Positions 34,037 to 44,422 of a stretch of DNA of 64,000 nt are shown piece after piece. The notes beneath the pieces are model-generated. The model ran no database searches. It saw only the letters and a program-made list of their open reading frames with translations, and was not told the origin of the DNA. Source of the stretch: JBHYGK01 sp051859045 (GTDB lineage Bacteria; Pseudomonadota; Gammaproteobacteria; Xanthomonadales; Xanthomonadaceae); assembly GCA_051859045.1 (NCBI GenBank), contig JBHYGK010000005.1:1-64000 (forward strand), given 5' to 3'. Within the stretch, counting starts at the first letter, position 1, and every line of letters begins with the position of its first letter. A program made the translations under genes and the position numbers.

Positions 34037-34117
34037 TGCGGCGCGGCTGACAGCCTCCACTGCACGCGCCCGGGCCGGATCGCGAGCATGCGTCCACGCC
34101 TCCAGCGAGCCACGACC

Positions 34118-35032
34118 ATGACCCAGCACGCCGCCTCCACCGCCCCCGCCGTCGCCACCCTGCGCGGCGCCCGCAAGGCCTACGGCCCGATCACCGCGCT
34201 GCAGCCGATCGACCTCACCGTCCACGCCGGCGAGGTGCTCGCCGTGCTCGGTCCCAACGGCGCCGGCAAGTCCACCGCGCTGGGCCTGCTGACCGGCCGG
34301 CTGGCCCCGGACGCCGGCGAGGCCCGGGTGTTCGGCCTCGACCCGCGCGACGACGCGGCCCGCCGCCGGATCGGCGTGATGCAGCAGGAGGCCAACCTGC
34401 CCGAGACGCTGGCGGTGGCCGAGCTGGTGGCGCTGTGGTCGGGCTACTACCCCGACCCGCGCCCGGTGGCCGAGACCCTGGCCCTGGCCGGCGTGGCCGA
34501 CCTGGCCCGCCGCCGCTACCAGGCGCTCTCGGGCGGCCAGCAGCGCCGGGTGCAGTTCGCGCTCGCGATCTGCGGCCGCGCGCCGTTGCTGTTCGTCGAC
34601 GAGCCCACCACCGGCCTCGACATCGAGGCGCGCCGCGCCTTCTGGGACGTGCTGCGCGGCCTGCGCGACGCCGGCACCAGCCTGGTGCTGACCACCCACT
34701 ACCTCGAGGAGGCCGACGCGCTGGCCGACCGCATCGTGCTGATCGGCCAGGGCCGCGTGCTGGCCGAGGACAGCCCGGCGGGCCTGAAGGCGCGCACCAC
34801 CGGCAGCCGCGTCGCCGCGCGCACCGCGCTCGCCGCCGCCGAACTGGTGACCTGGCCCGAGGTGGACGCGCTGGAGTCCGCCGGCGGCCGCCTGCTGATG
34901 CGCAGCCGCGCGCCCGACGCGCTGGTGCGCCGCCTGCTCGCCGCGGATCCGACCTGCGCCGAGCTCGAGGTGAGCGCGCTGTCGCTGGAGGAGGCCTTCG
35001 TGGCCCTGACCCGCCCGGGCGCGGCGCCGTGA
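34118..35032 (+). CDS. ABC-2 type exporter, ATPase subunit
   Basis: The 304-residue ATPase has Walker A LGPNGAGKSTALGLL, signature LSGGQQRRVQFALAI, Walker B LLFVDEPTTGLD and switch His in TTHYLEEADALADRI. The combination, with a C-terminal regulatory arm, is that of drug/lipid/Nod-factor (CcmA/NodI-like) exporters. The next gene is the matching ABC-2 permease and a two-component pair follows, an arrangement known from DesK/DesR- or LiaRS-linked exporters. The exported substrate is unknown. Confidence 0.93.
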   Translation: MTQHAASTAPAVATLRGARKAYGPITALQPIDLTVHAGEVLAVLGPNGAGKSTALGLLTGRLAPDAGEARVFGLDPRDDAARRRIGVMQQEANLPETLAVAELVALWSGYYPDPRPVAETLALAGVADLARRRYQALSGGQQRRVQFALAICGRAPLLFVDEPTTGLDIEARRAFWDVLRGLRDAGTSLVLTTHYLEEADALADRIVLIGQGRVLAEDSPAGLKARTTGSRVAARTALAAAELVTWPEVDALESAGGRLLMRSRAPDALVRRLLAADPTCAELEVSALSLEEAFVALTRPGAAP

Positions 35033-35106
35033 GCGCCGCCGCCACCACCCGCATCGCCGCCATCCGCACCGCCACCGCCGCCGCCACGACACCCGAGGAC
35101 GCCGCC

Positions 35107-35889
35107 ATGACCGCCCCGACCACGCCCGCCCCCGCCGCCATGCCCGCCTCGCGCATCCTCGCGCTGTACCTGCGCGAGGCCGGCAGCGAGATCCTGCGCA
35201 TGGCCCGCACCCCGGCCTTCGCGCTGCCCACCATCGCCTTCCCGGTGGTGTTCTACGCGATGTTCGCGATCGTGCTGCCGGGCCAGTGGGGCGGCTTCGA
35301 CAAGGCCACCTACCTGCTCGCGACCTATGGCGTGTTCGGCGTGATCGGCCCGGCGCTGTTCGGCTTCGGCGTGGGCCTGGCGATGGAGCGCGAGAGCGGG
35401 CTGCTCGAGCTCAAGCGCGTCTCGCCGATGCCGATCGCGGCCTACTTCTTCGCCAAGATCGCGATGAGCCTGGTGACCGGCCTGTGCGTGGTGCTGCTGC
35501 TGAGCGCGGTGGCCGTGCTGGCCGGCGGCGTCGAGATCGGGCTGGGCGACTGGCTGCAGCTGGTGGGCGTGCTGCTGCTGGGCTCGCTGCCGTTCTGCGC
35601 GATCGGCCTGTTCATCGGCAGCCTGGTGAAGGGCCAGGCCGCGGTGGCGATCGTCAACCTGGTCTACCTGCCGATGTCGGTGCTCTCGGGGCTGTGGATG
35701 CCGCTGTTCGCGTTCCCGACCGCGCTGCAGAAGCTGGCGGTGATCTGGCCCTCGTGGCACCTGGCCGAGATGGCGCTGGGCGCGGTGGGGCAGGCCCAGG
35801 ACGTGCGCTTCGGCCTGCATGCCGCGGTGCTGCTGCTGACCGCCGCGCTGTTCCTGTCGCTGGCGGAGTGGCGGATGCGGGCGCGCTGA
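35107..35889 (+). CDS. ABC-2 type exporter, permease subunit
   Basis: The product is a 260-residue inner-membrane protein with six predicted helices. The N-terminal amphipathic LYLREAGSEILRMARTPAFALP, ERESGLLELKRVSPMPIAAYFFAKI and the late PMSVLSGLWMPL are typical ABC-2 features. I chose ATG 35107 because GAGGA lies 7 bases upstream. A GTG overlapping the ATPase stop (35029, GTGA) would add 26 Ala/Thr-rich residues and cannot be ruled out, as this genome often uses such overlaps. Confidence 0.9.
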   Translation: MTAPTTPAPAAMPASRILALYLREAGSEILRMARTPAFALPTIAFPVVFYAMFAIVLPGQWGGFDKATYLLATYGVFGVIGPALFGFGVGLAMERESGLLELKRVSPMPIAAYFFAKIAMSLVTGLCVVLLLSAVAVLAGGVEIGLGDWLQLVGVLLLGSLPFCAIGLFIGSLVKGQAAVAIVNLVYLPMSVLSGLWMPLFAFPTALQKLAVIWPSWHLAEMALGAVGQAQDVRFGLHAAVLLLTAALFLSLAEWRMRAR

Positions 35890-35955
35890 GCGCGCCCCGT
35901 CACATCCGCACCGCCCACGCGTCGAAGCGCGTACGCCCCATCACCGGAGATCGCC

Positions 35956-37857
35956 ATGCGCCTGCCCCCCACCCCCGTCTGGCTGGCCCTCGCCAGCGCC
36001 ATCGCCCTCGGCGCGCTGCTGCTGGGCGGCGGCCTCGACCCCACCCGCGAGCGCGCGGCGCCCGCCGCGCCGGCCGCGCCCGAGGCGCCGTCGGCCTTCG
36101 TGATCCGCGGCGCGCGCGTCTTCGACGGCGAGCGCCTGCTCGAGGCCGGCATCGACGTGGTGGTGCGCGACGGCCTGGTCGCCTCGCTCGGCCCGGCCAC
36201 CGGCGCCGACGCCGACCTGCCGGTGGTCGACGGCGCGGGCCACACCCTGATGCCCGGCCTGATCGACGCCCACGTGCACGCCTGGGGCGAGGCCAGGCGC
36301 GACGCGCTGCGCTTCGGCACCACCACGGTGATCGACATGTTCGGCGACCACCGCCTGCTGCCCGCCGCCGCGCGCCAGCGCGCCTCGCTGGACGCCACCG
36401 CCGAGGCCGACCTGCTCGGCGCCGGCACCCTTGCCACCGCCGAGGGCGGCCACGGCACGCAGTTCGGCATGTCGGTGCCGACCCTGGCCACGCCCGCCGA
36501 GGCCCCGGCCTGGGTGGCGGCGCGCCGCGCCGAGGGCTCGGCCTTCATCAAGCTCGCCCGCGAGGACCTGCACGTCTACACCGACGACACCCGCATGCCG
36601 ACGCTCGACGACGCCACCGCCAAGGCCGTCATCGACGCCGCGCACGCCGAGGGCCTGCGCGCGTGGGTGCACGTGTCGGCGCAGGAGGCGGCGCGCGCGT
36701 CGCTGCGCGACGGCGCCGACGGCCTGGTGCACGTGTGGCAGGACGCGCCGGCGGATGACGCCATCGTGGCGCTGGCGCGCGAGCGCGGCGCGGCGGTGAT
36801 CCCCACGCTCAGCGTGATCGCGGCCTTCGGCGACACCCGCCAGGGCCTCGAGCGCGACCCGCGCCTGGCCGAGTGGCTCTCGCCCGCGCAGGTGCAGCAG
36901 CTCACCGCGGCGATCGGCTGGCGGAGCGAGGAGGCCGGCGCCACCCACCACGAGCACGACCACGGCGACGCCACCCCGGTGGCCGACCTGCTGCCTAATG
37001 CCCGCGAGAGCGTGCGCCGGCTGCATGCCGCGGGCGTGGTGATCCTGGCCGGCACCGACGCCGGCAACGCCGGCACCGCGCACGGCGCCTCGATGCACGG
37101 CGAGCTGGCGCTGCTGGTCGAGGCCGGGCTCAGCCCGCTCGAGGCGCTGGTGGCCGCGACCTCGGCGCCGGCGCGGGCCTTCGGGCTGGAGGACCGCGGC
37201 CGCATCGCCGCGGGCCTGCGCGCCGACCTCGTGCTGGTCGCGGGCGACCCCACGGCCGACATCACCGCCACCCGCGCCATCGCCCGGATCTGGAAGAACG
37301 GCCGCCCGGTGGAGCGCGCGGCCGCGGCCCCGGCCGCCGCCGACGCGACGCTGGCCGCCGGCCCGGTCAGCCACTTCGACGGCGAGGCGATCGACGCCAG
37401 CGCCGGCGCGGGCTGGATCCCCACCACCGACCGCATGGCCGGCGGCCGCTCGGACGTGGCGCTGGCGCTGGTCGCCGGCGGCGCCGACGGCAGCGCGGGC
37501 GCGCTCGAGGTGCGCGGCGCGGTGGTGGCCCAGCCCGGCGGCGCGCCGCCGTGGGCGGGCGCGTTCTGGGTGGTGGGCGCGGCGCCGATGCAGCCGGTGG
37601 ATGCGCGCGGCCGCGAGGCGCTGGTCTTCCAGCTGCGCGGCGATGGCCGCCCGGTCCGCGTCATGGTGTTCAGCGGCGAGGACCGCGCGATGCCCGCCAC
37701 CGTCACCCTGCCCACCGGCGCAGGCTGGGCCGAGGCGCGCATCGCGCTCGCCGACCTGCCCGGGGTCGACCTGGGCCGGCTGCGCGGCGTCGTGGTGACC
37801 GCGTCCACCGATCCCGGCCCGTTCGCGTTCGCGATCGACGCGGTCGAAGTACGCTAG
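35956..37857 (+). CDS. Secreted amidohydrolase fused to a CIA30-like domain
   Basis: The product has 633 residues: an N-terminal signal/anchor (about 8-26), an amidohydrolase domain (about 48-450) and a C-terminal domain (about 465-630). Metal ligands are visible in LIDAHVHAWG (H-x-H), WVHVSAQ, GLVHVWQD and LAGTDAGN. The C-terminal FDGEAIDASAGAGWIPTTDRMAGGRSD and LEVRGAVV resemble the CIA30 (complex-I intermediate-associated protein 30) fold, a beta-sandwich found fused to amidohydrolases in several proteobacteria. A His-rich loop (HHEHDHGD, about 332-340) may bind metal. The substrate is unknown. It lies between the ABC exporter and the two-component genes. Confidence 0.88.
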   Translation: MRLPPTPVWLALASAIALGALLLGGGLDPTRERAAPAAPAAPEAPSAFVIRGARVFDGERLLEAGIDVVVRDGLVASLGPATGADADLPVVDGAGHTLMPGLIDAHVHAWGEARRDALRFGTTTVIDMFGDHRLLPAAARQRASLDATAEADLLGAGTLATAEGGHGTQFGMSVPTLATPAEAPAWVAARRAEGSAFIKLAREDLHVYTDDTRMPTLDDATAKAVIDAAHAEGLRAWVHVSAQEAARASLRDGADGLVHVWQDAPADDAIVALARERGAAVIPTLSVIAAFGDTRQGLERDPRLAEWLSPAQVQQLTAAIGWRSEEAGATHHEHDHGDATPVADLLPNARESVRRLHAAGVVILAGTDAGNAGTAHGASMHGELALLVEAGLSPLEALVAATSAPARAFGLEDRGRIAAGLRADLVLVAGDPTADITATRAIARIWKNGRPVERAAAAPAAADATLAAGPVSHFDGEAIDASAGAGWIPTTDRMAGGRSDVALALVAGGADGSAGALEVRGAVVAQPGGAPPWAGAFWVVGAAPMQPVDARGREALVFQLRGDGRPVRVMVFSGEDRAMPATVTLPTGAGWAEARIALADLPGVDLGRLRGVVVTASTDPGPFAFAIDAVEVR

Positions 37858-37861
37858 GCGC

Positions 37862-39064
37862 ATGCGCCCGCTCCGCCCCGCCGCCGACCTCGATCCCGCC
37901 GCCGCCGCCGCGCCCCCGCGCGGCGGCGCCGACGCCGCCGTCCTCGAGGCCGCCTCGATGCCCGGCCAGCACCCGCTGCTGGGCCTGGTCTACCTGGTGT
38001 TCGTGGCCCTGCCGCTGGTGTTCGCCCGCGACGTGGGCGCGACCCCGATCCTCGCCAGCGCGGCCGCGGTGCTGGCCTTCCTGCCGCTGTGGTTCGTGTT
38101 CGTGCGCGCCGCCACCACGCCGCGCACCCGCGCGGTGCTGATCGTGGCCTGCGCGCTGCTGGGGCACGCGCTGATCCCGTTCAACGTGGGCGGCAACACC
38201 TTCAGCATCTACGCGATGACCCTGGCGGCCGCCGTGTGGCCGGCCCGGCGTACCGTCGCCTGGAGCGTGGCGGTGTGGGCCGCGATGACGCTGCAGTTCG
38301 CCATCGTGATCCCCGACCTGCGCGTCGCGCTGGGCGTGGGCCTGGTGATCGCGCTCATTGGCGGCCTGGCGGTCGGAGGCATCCTGGCCGGCCGCGCCAA
38401 GGCCCGCCGCGACGCCGAGCTGCGCCTGAGCCAGGACGAGATCAAGCGCCTGGCCTCGCTGGCCGAGCGCGAGCGCATCGGCCGCGACCTGCACGACGTG
38501 CTGGGCCACACGCTGTCGCTGGTGGTGCTCAAGACCCAGCTCGCGCGCCGGCTGATGGCGCGCGACCAGGCCGCCGCCGAGGCCCAGCTGGCCGAGCTCG
38601 AGGGGGTGGCGCGCGACGCGCTGGCCCAGGTGCGCGAGGCCGTCACCGGCATCCGCGCGGCTGGCCTCGAGGCCGAGCTGGCCGCGGCGCGGCTGGCCCT
38701 GCTGGAGTCCGACATCCAGCTCGACCACCGCCTGCCCGCGCTGGCGGTGCCGGCCGAGGTGGAGGCCGCGTTCTCGCTGGCGCTGCGCGAGGCGGTGACG
38801 AATGTCCTGCGCCACGCCGGCGCGCGCCGCGTCGAGGTGGAGCTGGTGGCCACCGGCGAGCCCGGGCGCGGGGAGTGGGTGCTGGAGGTGCGCGACGACG
38901 GCCGCGGCGGGGCGCTGGAGCGCGCCGCCGGCCACGGCCTGCGCGGGATGGGCGAGCGCGTGGCCGCGCTGGGCGGCCGGCTCGAGGTCGACAGCCCGGC
39001 GGGCGAGGGCACCCGGCTGCGCTTCAGCGCGCCGCGCGGCCGCGCCATCGAGGCCGCGCCGTGA
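37862..39064 (+). CDS. DesK-type sensor histidine kinase
   Basis: The 400-residue membrane kinase has an N-terminal Ala/Pro-rich tail, about five or six transmembrane helices (40-175), then a HisKA_3 dimerisation domain with the phospho-acceptor His in GRDLHDVLGHTLSLVVLK. The ATPase domain shows ALREAVTNVLRHAGA (N box) and VRDDGRGG, then GHGLRGMGERV. DesK-type kinases often sense membrane fluidity or envelope state. The stop overlaps the GTG start of the response-regulator gene by GTGA. Confidence 0.94.
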   Translation: MRPLRPAADLDPAAAAAPPRGGADAAVLEAASMPGQHPLLGLVYLVFVALPLVFARDVGATPILASAAAVLAFLPLWFVFVRAATTPRTRAVLIVACALLGHALIPFNVGGNTFSIYAMTLAAAVWPARRTVAWSVAVWAAMTLQFAIVIPDLRVALGVGLVIALIGGLAVGGILAGRAKARRDAELRLSQDEIKRLASLAERERIGRDLHDVLGHTLSLVVLKTQLARRLMARDQAAAEAQLAELEGVARDALAQVREAVTGIRAAGLEAELAAARLALLESDIQLDHRLPALAVPAEVEAAFSLALREAVTNVLRHAGARRVEVELVATGEPGRGEWVLEVRDDGRGGALERAAGHGLRGMGERVAALGGRLEVDSPAGEGTRLRFSAPRGRAIEAAP

Positions 39065-39663
39065 TCCGGCTGGTGCTGGCCGAGGACCAGGCCCTGGTGC
39101 GCGGCGCGCTGGCCGCGCTGCTGGGCCTGGAGGACGACCTGCAGGTGGTGGCCGCCTGCGCCGACGGCGAGGCCGCGTGGGCCGCGCTGCAGGCCCACGC
39201 CCCCGAACTGCTGGTGACCGACATCGAGATGCCCGGCCTGACCGGCCTGGAGCTGGCCGAGCGCGTGCGCGCCGCGGGCCTGGCTACGCGGGTGGTGATC
39301 GTCACCACCTTCGCGCGCGCGGGCTACCTGCGCCGGGCGCTGGACGCCGGCGTGCGCGGCTACCTGCTCAAGGACGCGCCCAGCGAGCAGCTGGCCGACG
39401 CGCTGCGCCAGGTGCACCGCGGCGGCCGGGTCATCGACCCGGCGCTGGCCGTGGCCGCCTGGGGCGAGGCCGACCCGCTGAGCGAGCGCGAGCGCCAGGT
39501 GCTCCGGCTGGCCGGCGAGGGCGTGAAGAGCGCCGAGATCGGCGAGCGCCTGGGCCTCGGCCCCGGCACCGTGCGCAATTACCTGTCCGAGGCCATCGGC
39601 AAGCTGGGCGCGGCCAACCGGATCGAGGCCTACCGCCTGGCGCGCCAGAACGGCTGGCTGTAG
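39061..39663 (+). CDS. DesR-type response regulator (NarL/LuxR family)
   Basis: The 200-residue regulator has a receiver domain (LVLAEDQALVRGAL with acidic pocket; phospho-acceptor Asp in LLVTDIEMPG; Lys in YLLKDAPSEQ) and a C-terminal LuxR-type helix-turn-helix (LSERERQVLRLAGEGVKSAEIGERLGLGPGTVRNYLSEAIGKLG). It is the partner of the kinase it overlaps. Together they probably control the exporter upstream; the operator-like dyad at 34025-34036 is one candidate target. Confidence 0.95.
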   Translation: MIRLVLAEDQALVRGALAALLGLEDDLQVVAACADGEAAWAALQAHAPELLVTDIEMPGLTGLELAERVRAAGLATRVVIVTTFARAGYLRRALDAGVRGYLLKDAPSEQLADALRQVHRGGRVIDPALAVAAWGEADPLSERERQVLRLAGEGVKSAEIGERLGLGPGTVRNYLSEAIGKLGAANRIEAYRLARQNGWL

Positions 39664-39716
39664 CGGCCGGCGCGGGCGGGGCCGGGCCCGGATTCGCGCT
39701 GCGGCCCGCGGGCACG

Positions 39717-39722
39717 GATAAT
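39717..39722 (+). promoter_or_regulatory. Putative -10 element (GATAAT) of queA
   Basis: GATAAT, one base from consensus, stands 29 bases before the TTG start. No matching -35 is clear. Confidence 0.38.
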
Positions 39723-39751
39723 GCGCGCCCCCTGCGTCCCGGCCCCTCCCC

Positions 39752-40839
39752 TTGAAGAAGAGCGACTTCACCTTCGACCTGCCGCCCGAGCTGATCGCCC
39801 AGGCCCCGCTGCCCGAGCGCTCCGCGAGCCGGATGCTGGTCGTCCCCCCGCGCGCCGAGGGCGAGGCCGCCGACGCGGGCTTCGTCGACGCCGGCGTGCG
39901 CGACCTGCCGGCGTGGCTCGAGCCCGGCGACCTGCTGGTGTTCAACGACACCCGGGTGATCCCGGCGCGGATCTTCGGCAACAAGGCCACCGGCGGGCGC
40001 GTCGAGATCCTGGTGGAGCGCCTGCTGGGCGACCACGAGGCGCGCGTGCAGATGGGCGTGAGCAAGTCGCCCAAGCCCGGCATGACCATCCACCTCGACG
40101 CCGGCGGCGTGCTGACCGTGCTGGGCCGCGAGGAGTCGTTCTACCGCGTGCGCTTCGCGCCCTCGGCCAAGCACGGCGATTCCACGCTGGAGAAGTTCCT
40201 GCTGCGCGCCGGCCGCCTGCCGCTGCCGCCCTACATCGAGCGCCTGCCGGGCGAGGACGACGCCGAGCGCTACCAGACCGTGTTCGCGCGCGAGGTCGGC
40301 GCCGTGGCCGCGCCCACCGCCGGCCTGCACTTCGACCAGGCGCTGATCGAGGCCGTGCAGGCGCGCGGCGTCGGCATCGGGCACGTCACGCTGCACGTGG
40401 GCGCCGGGACCTTCCAGCCGGTGCGCGCGGAGCACCTGCACGAGCACCGCATGCACAGCGAGTGGCTCAACGTGGGCGCCGAGCTGGTGGAGCGCATCCG
40501 CGCCACCCGCGCCGCCGGCCACCGCGTGGTGGCGGTGGGCACCACGGTGGTGCGCGCGCTGGAGACCGCGTCGCTGGGGGGCGAGCTGCAGCCCTATGCC
40601 GGCGAGACCAGCATCTTCATCCACCCCGGCGTGCACGTGCGCAGCGTCGACGCGCTGCTGACCAACTTCCACCTGCCCGAGAGCACGCTGCTGATGCTGG
40701 TGTCGGCGTTCTGCGGCCGCGAGCGCATCCTCGCCGCCTATGCCCACGCGGTGCGCCAGCGCTACCGCTTCTTCAGCTACGGCGACGCCATGCTGCTGTT
40801 CCCGACGCCGCACGCGGCCGCCCACGCGGAGGCCTCGGC

Positions 40840-40843
<4 letters not shown>
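39752..40843 (+). CDS. queA: S-adenosylmethionine:tRNA ribosyltransferase-isomerase
   Basis: The 363-residue enzyme turns preQ1 in tRNA into epoxyqueuosine using the ribosyl part of AdoMet. FDLPPELIAQAPLPERSASRMLV opens the protein; LLVFNDTRVIPARIFG, APTAGLHFD, LHVGAGTFQPVRAEHLHEHRMHSEW and TNFHLPESTLLMLVSAF are QueA signatures. The start is TTG (MKKSDFTFDL), with no Shine-Dalgarno I can recognise, an unusual start for this gene. The stop overlaps the tgt start by ATGA. Confidence 0.97.
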
Positions 40844-41961
<1,118 letters not shown>

Positions 41962-42036
41962 GCCCCGGCCGGGCGGCGCCCGGCGCCGTCCCGGCCCGCG
42001 CGTCCGGGCGGTGGGGCAGGGGCTGGCGGGCTCTGG

Positions 42037-42042
42037 CATACT
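42037..42042 (+). promoter_or_regulatory. Putative -10 element (CATACT) of yajC-secDF
   Basis: CATACT lies 35 bases before the yajC ATG. The hexamer equals that before the ferredoxin gene. No -35 is clear. Confidence 0.3.
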
Positions 42043-42076
42043 CGGCGGCCCGAACCACAGCCCCAGGTCCCGCCCC

Positions 42077-42415
42077 ATGTCCCTGCTCGACCTCCTGATC
42101 TCCCCCGCTCACGCCCAGGCCGCGGCCGCCGCCCAGCCCAGCCCGTACGGCTCGCTGGTCATGCTCGGCGTGTTCGTGGTGGTGTTCTTCTTCCTGATCA
42201 TCCGCCCGCAGATGAAGCGCGCGAAGGAGCAGCGCGAGATGCTCTCCAAGCTCGCCAAGGGCGACGAAGTCGTCACCACCGGCGGCATCGCCGGGCGCAT
42301 CGTCGAGCTGGGCGAGTCCTTCGTCGGCGTCGAGATCGCCGAGAACACCGTGGTGAAGCTGCAGAAGGGCGCCATCGGCGCCGTCCTGCCCAAGGGCACC
42401 CTCAAGGCCGCCTGA
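42077..42415 (+). CDS. yajC: Sec translocase accessory subunit YajC
   Basis: The 112-residue inner-membrane protein has one transmembrane helix (SLVMLGVFVVVFFFLIIRPQMKR) followed by the cytoplasmic YajC domain (KLAKGDEVVTTGGIAGRIVEL, FVGVEIAENTVVKLQKGAI). It forms a complex with SecDF at the translocon. ATG 42077 gives the family's usual N-terminus; the longer frame from 42011 is not needed. Confidence 0.97.
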   Translation: MSLLDLLISPAHAQAAAAAQPSPYGSLVMLGVFVVVFFFLIIRPQMKRAKEQREMLSKLAKGDEVVTTGGIAGRIVELGESFVGVEIAENTVVKLQKGAIGAVLPKGTLKAA

Positions 42416-42431
42416 GCCGGCCGGCCCCGTC

Positions 42432-42475
42432 GCCCCGGCGTCGGCCGGGGCGCGCGCCGGGCTTGTGAAGCCTTC
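42432..42475 (+). promoter_or_regulatory. Hairpins in the yajC-secD spacer
   Basis: An 8-bp stem with a 4-base loop (42432-42439 with 42444-42451) follows yajC. Just after it GGCTT-gtg-AAGCC (42458-42470) and GTGAA-gcc-TTCAC (42463-42475) overlap and exclude each other. They lie in what would be the secD leader. Confidence 0.35.
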
Positions 42476-42534
42476 ACGCCGTCCCCACCCGTCTAGCCGA
42501 CCGGCCGCCCACGGCCGCACGGATCGAGTCAGCC

Positions 42535-44409
42535 ATGCTTGAGTTCGCCCGCTGGAAAGCCGCCGTCGCCGTCCTGATCCTCGTGGTCGCGGCGATCTGG
42601 TCCCTGCCCAACCTCTATCCGCAGGACGCCGCGGTGCAGATCATCGGCCTGCGCGGTCAGGCGGTCGACGCCGCGCTCGACACCCGCGTCGAGGGCCTGC
42701 TGGCCGAGGCCGGCATCGAGGCGAAGGACGTGGCCATCGACGGCACGGCCCTGCTGGTGCGCCTGGCCGACACCAACGACCAGATCCGCGCGGCCGACCT
42801 GCTGCGGCCGGCGCTGGGCTCGGACTTCTCGGTGGCGCTCAACCTGGCCTCCACGGTCCCGGCCTGGCTCGACGCCATCCGCGCCCGCCCGATGACGCTG
42901 GGCCTCGACCTGCAGGGCGGCGTGCACCTGCTGATGCAGGTCGACCGCGCGGCCGCGATCGAGAAGAAGGAGGTCGCGCTGGCCGAGGACGTGCGCGCGA
43001 TCCTGCGCGACAACGACATCCAGGGCGCCGCGGTCACCGTCGACGCCAACGGCATGCGGGTCACCCTGCGCGACCAGGCCGACACCGCCGAGGTGCGCGG
43101 CCGCATCGCCCGCCAGCTGCCGCAGATCACGCTCGACCCGGCCGACCCCGACCAGAACGTGGTCATCGGCCACCTCACCGAGGCCGAGATCGCGCGCATC
43201 GTCCGCGAGGCGGTCGACACCAACATCTCCACGCTGCGCACCCGCATCAACTCCATCGGCGTCGCCGAGCCGGTCATCACCCGCCAGGGCGAGGACCGCA
43301 TCGTCGTGCAGCTGCCGGGCATCCAGGACTCGGCGCTGGCGCTGCGCATCCTCGGCTCCACGGCCACGCTGGAGTTCCGCCCGGTCATCGACAACCCCGG
43401 CCAGGACCTGCAGGCCATGCTGCGCAACGGCACCGTGCCGCCGGACGCGCGCGTGTACTACGAGCGCAACCCCACCGGCGGCGCGCCGATCCCGATCCTG
43501 CTCTCCAAGCGCCTGACGGTGTCGGGCGACCAGCTCACCAACGCCACCGCCACCATGTCCGACAACGGCACCCCGGCGGTCAGCATCACGCTGAACTCGG
43601 CCGGCGGCGACCGCATGTTCGAGTTCACCCGCGAGAACGTCGGCAAGCGCCAGGCCGTGGTGTTCGTCGAGCGCGTGCCGGTGGTGCGGGTGGTCGACGG
43701 CGTCGAGGTGCGCAGCTCGCGCCAGACCGAGGAGGTCATCTCGGCCGCCACCATCCGCGGCGTGTTCGGCAGCCGCTTCGAGACCTCCGGCCTGCGTTCG
43801 CCCGAGGAGGCCTCCGAGCTGGCGATGCTGCTGCGCGCCGGCGCCCTGGCCGCGCCGATGGACATCGTGGCCGAGCGCGTCATCGGCCCGAGCCTCGGCG
43901 CGCAGAACATCGAGAACGGCTGGAAGGCCGTGACCTTCTCGTTCCTGTTCGTGCTGGCGTTCTTCCTCGTGTACTACCGCACCTTCGGCCTGATCACCAA
44001 CCTCGCGCTGCTGTTCAACCTGCTGCTGGTGGTCGCGGTGATGTCGATCCTCGGCGCCACCCTCACGCTGCCCGGCCTGGCCGGCATCGCGCTGACGGTG
44101 GGCATGTCGGTGGACGCGAACGTGCTGATCAACGAGCGCATCCGCGACGAGCTGCGCGCCGGGCTCAAGCCGCTGGCGGCCATCCGCGAGGGCTACGAGA
44201 AGGCCTCGGGCACGATCTTCGACTCCAACATGACCGCGCTGCTCGCCGGCGTGGCGCTGTACATCTTCGGCACCGGCCCCATCCAGGGCTTCGCGGTGTC
44301 GCTGGTCGTCGGCATCCTGACCTCGGTGTACACCGCGACCACCGTGTCGCGCGGCATCGCCACCCTCATCTATGGTCGCCGGCGCAAGCTCGAGCGGATC
44401 TGGATCTGA
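42535..44409 (+). CDS. secD: Protein translocase subunit SecD
   Basis: The 624-residue inner-membrane protein uses the proton gradient to complete export through SecYEG. The N-terminal helix is followed by the P1 domain beginning GLDLQGGVHLLMQVDR, the SecD hallmark. The six-helix RND domain at the end includes TLPGLAGIALTVGMSVDANVLINERI and SNMTALLAGVALYIFGTGPIQGFAV with the conserved Asp. It precedes secF by 13 bases. Confidence 0.97.
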   Translation: MLEFARWKAAVAVLILVVAAIWSLPNLYPQDAAVQIIGLRGQAVDAALDTRVEGLLAEAGIEAKDVAIDGTALLVRLADTNDQIRAADLLRPALGSDFSVALNLASTVPAWLDAIRARPMTLGLDLQGGVHLLMQVDRAAAIEKKEVALAEDVRAILRDNDIQGAAVTVDANGMRVTLRDQADTAEVRGRIARQLPQITLDPADPDQNVVIGHLTEAEIARIVREAVDTNISTLRTRINSIGVAEPVITRQGEDRIVVQLPGIQDSALALRILGSTATLEFRPVIDNPGQDLQAMLRNGTVPPDARVYYERNPTGGAPIPILLSKRLTVSGDQLTNATATMSDNGTPAVSITLNSAGGDRMFEFTRENVGKRQAVVFVERVPVVRVVDGVEVRSSRQTEEVISAATIRGVFGSRFETSGLRSPEEASELAMLLRAGALAAPMDIVAERVIGPSLGAQNIENGWKAVTFSFLFVLAFFLVYYRTFGLITNLALLFNLLLVVAVMSILGATLTLPGLAGIALTVGMSVDANVLINERIRDELRAGLKPLAAIREGYEKASGTIFDSNMTALLAGVALYIFGTGPIQGFAVSLVVGILTSVYTATTVSRGIATLIYGRRRKLERIWI

Positions 44410-44422
44410 CCCGGAGCCGACC

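Noticed and set aside
35029..35106. GTG start for the ABC-2 permease overlapping the ATPase stop
   Set aside because: It would add 26 low-complexity residues, while ATG 35107 has a good GAGGA at 7 bases. It remains possible, so it is noted in the feature.
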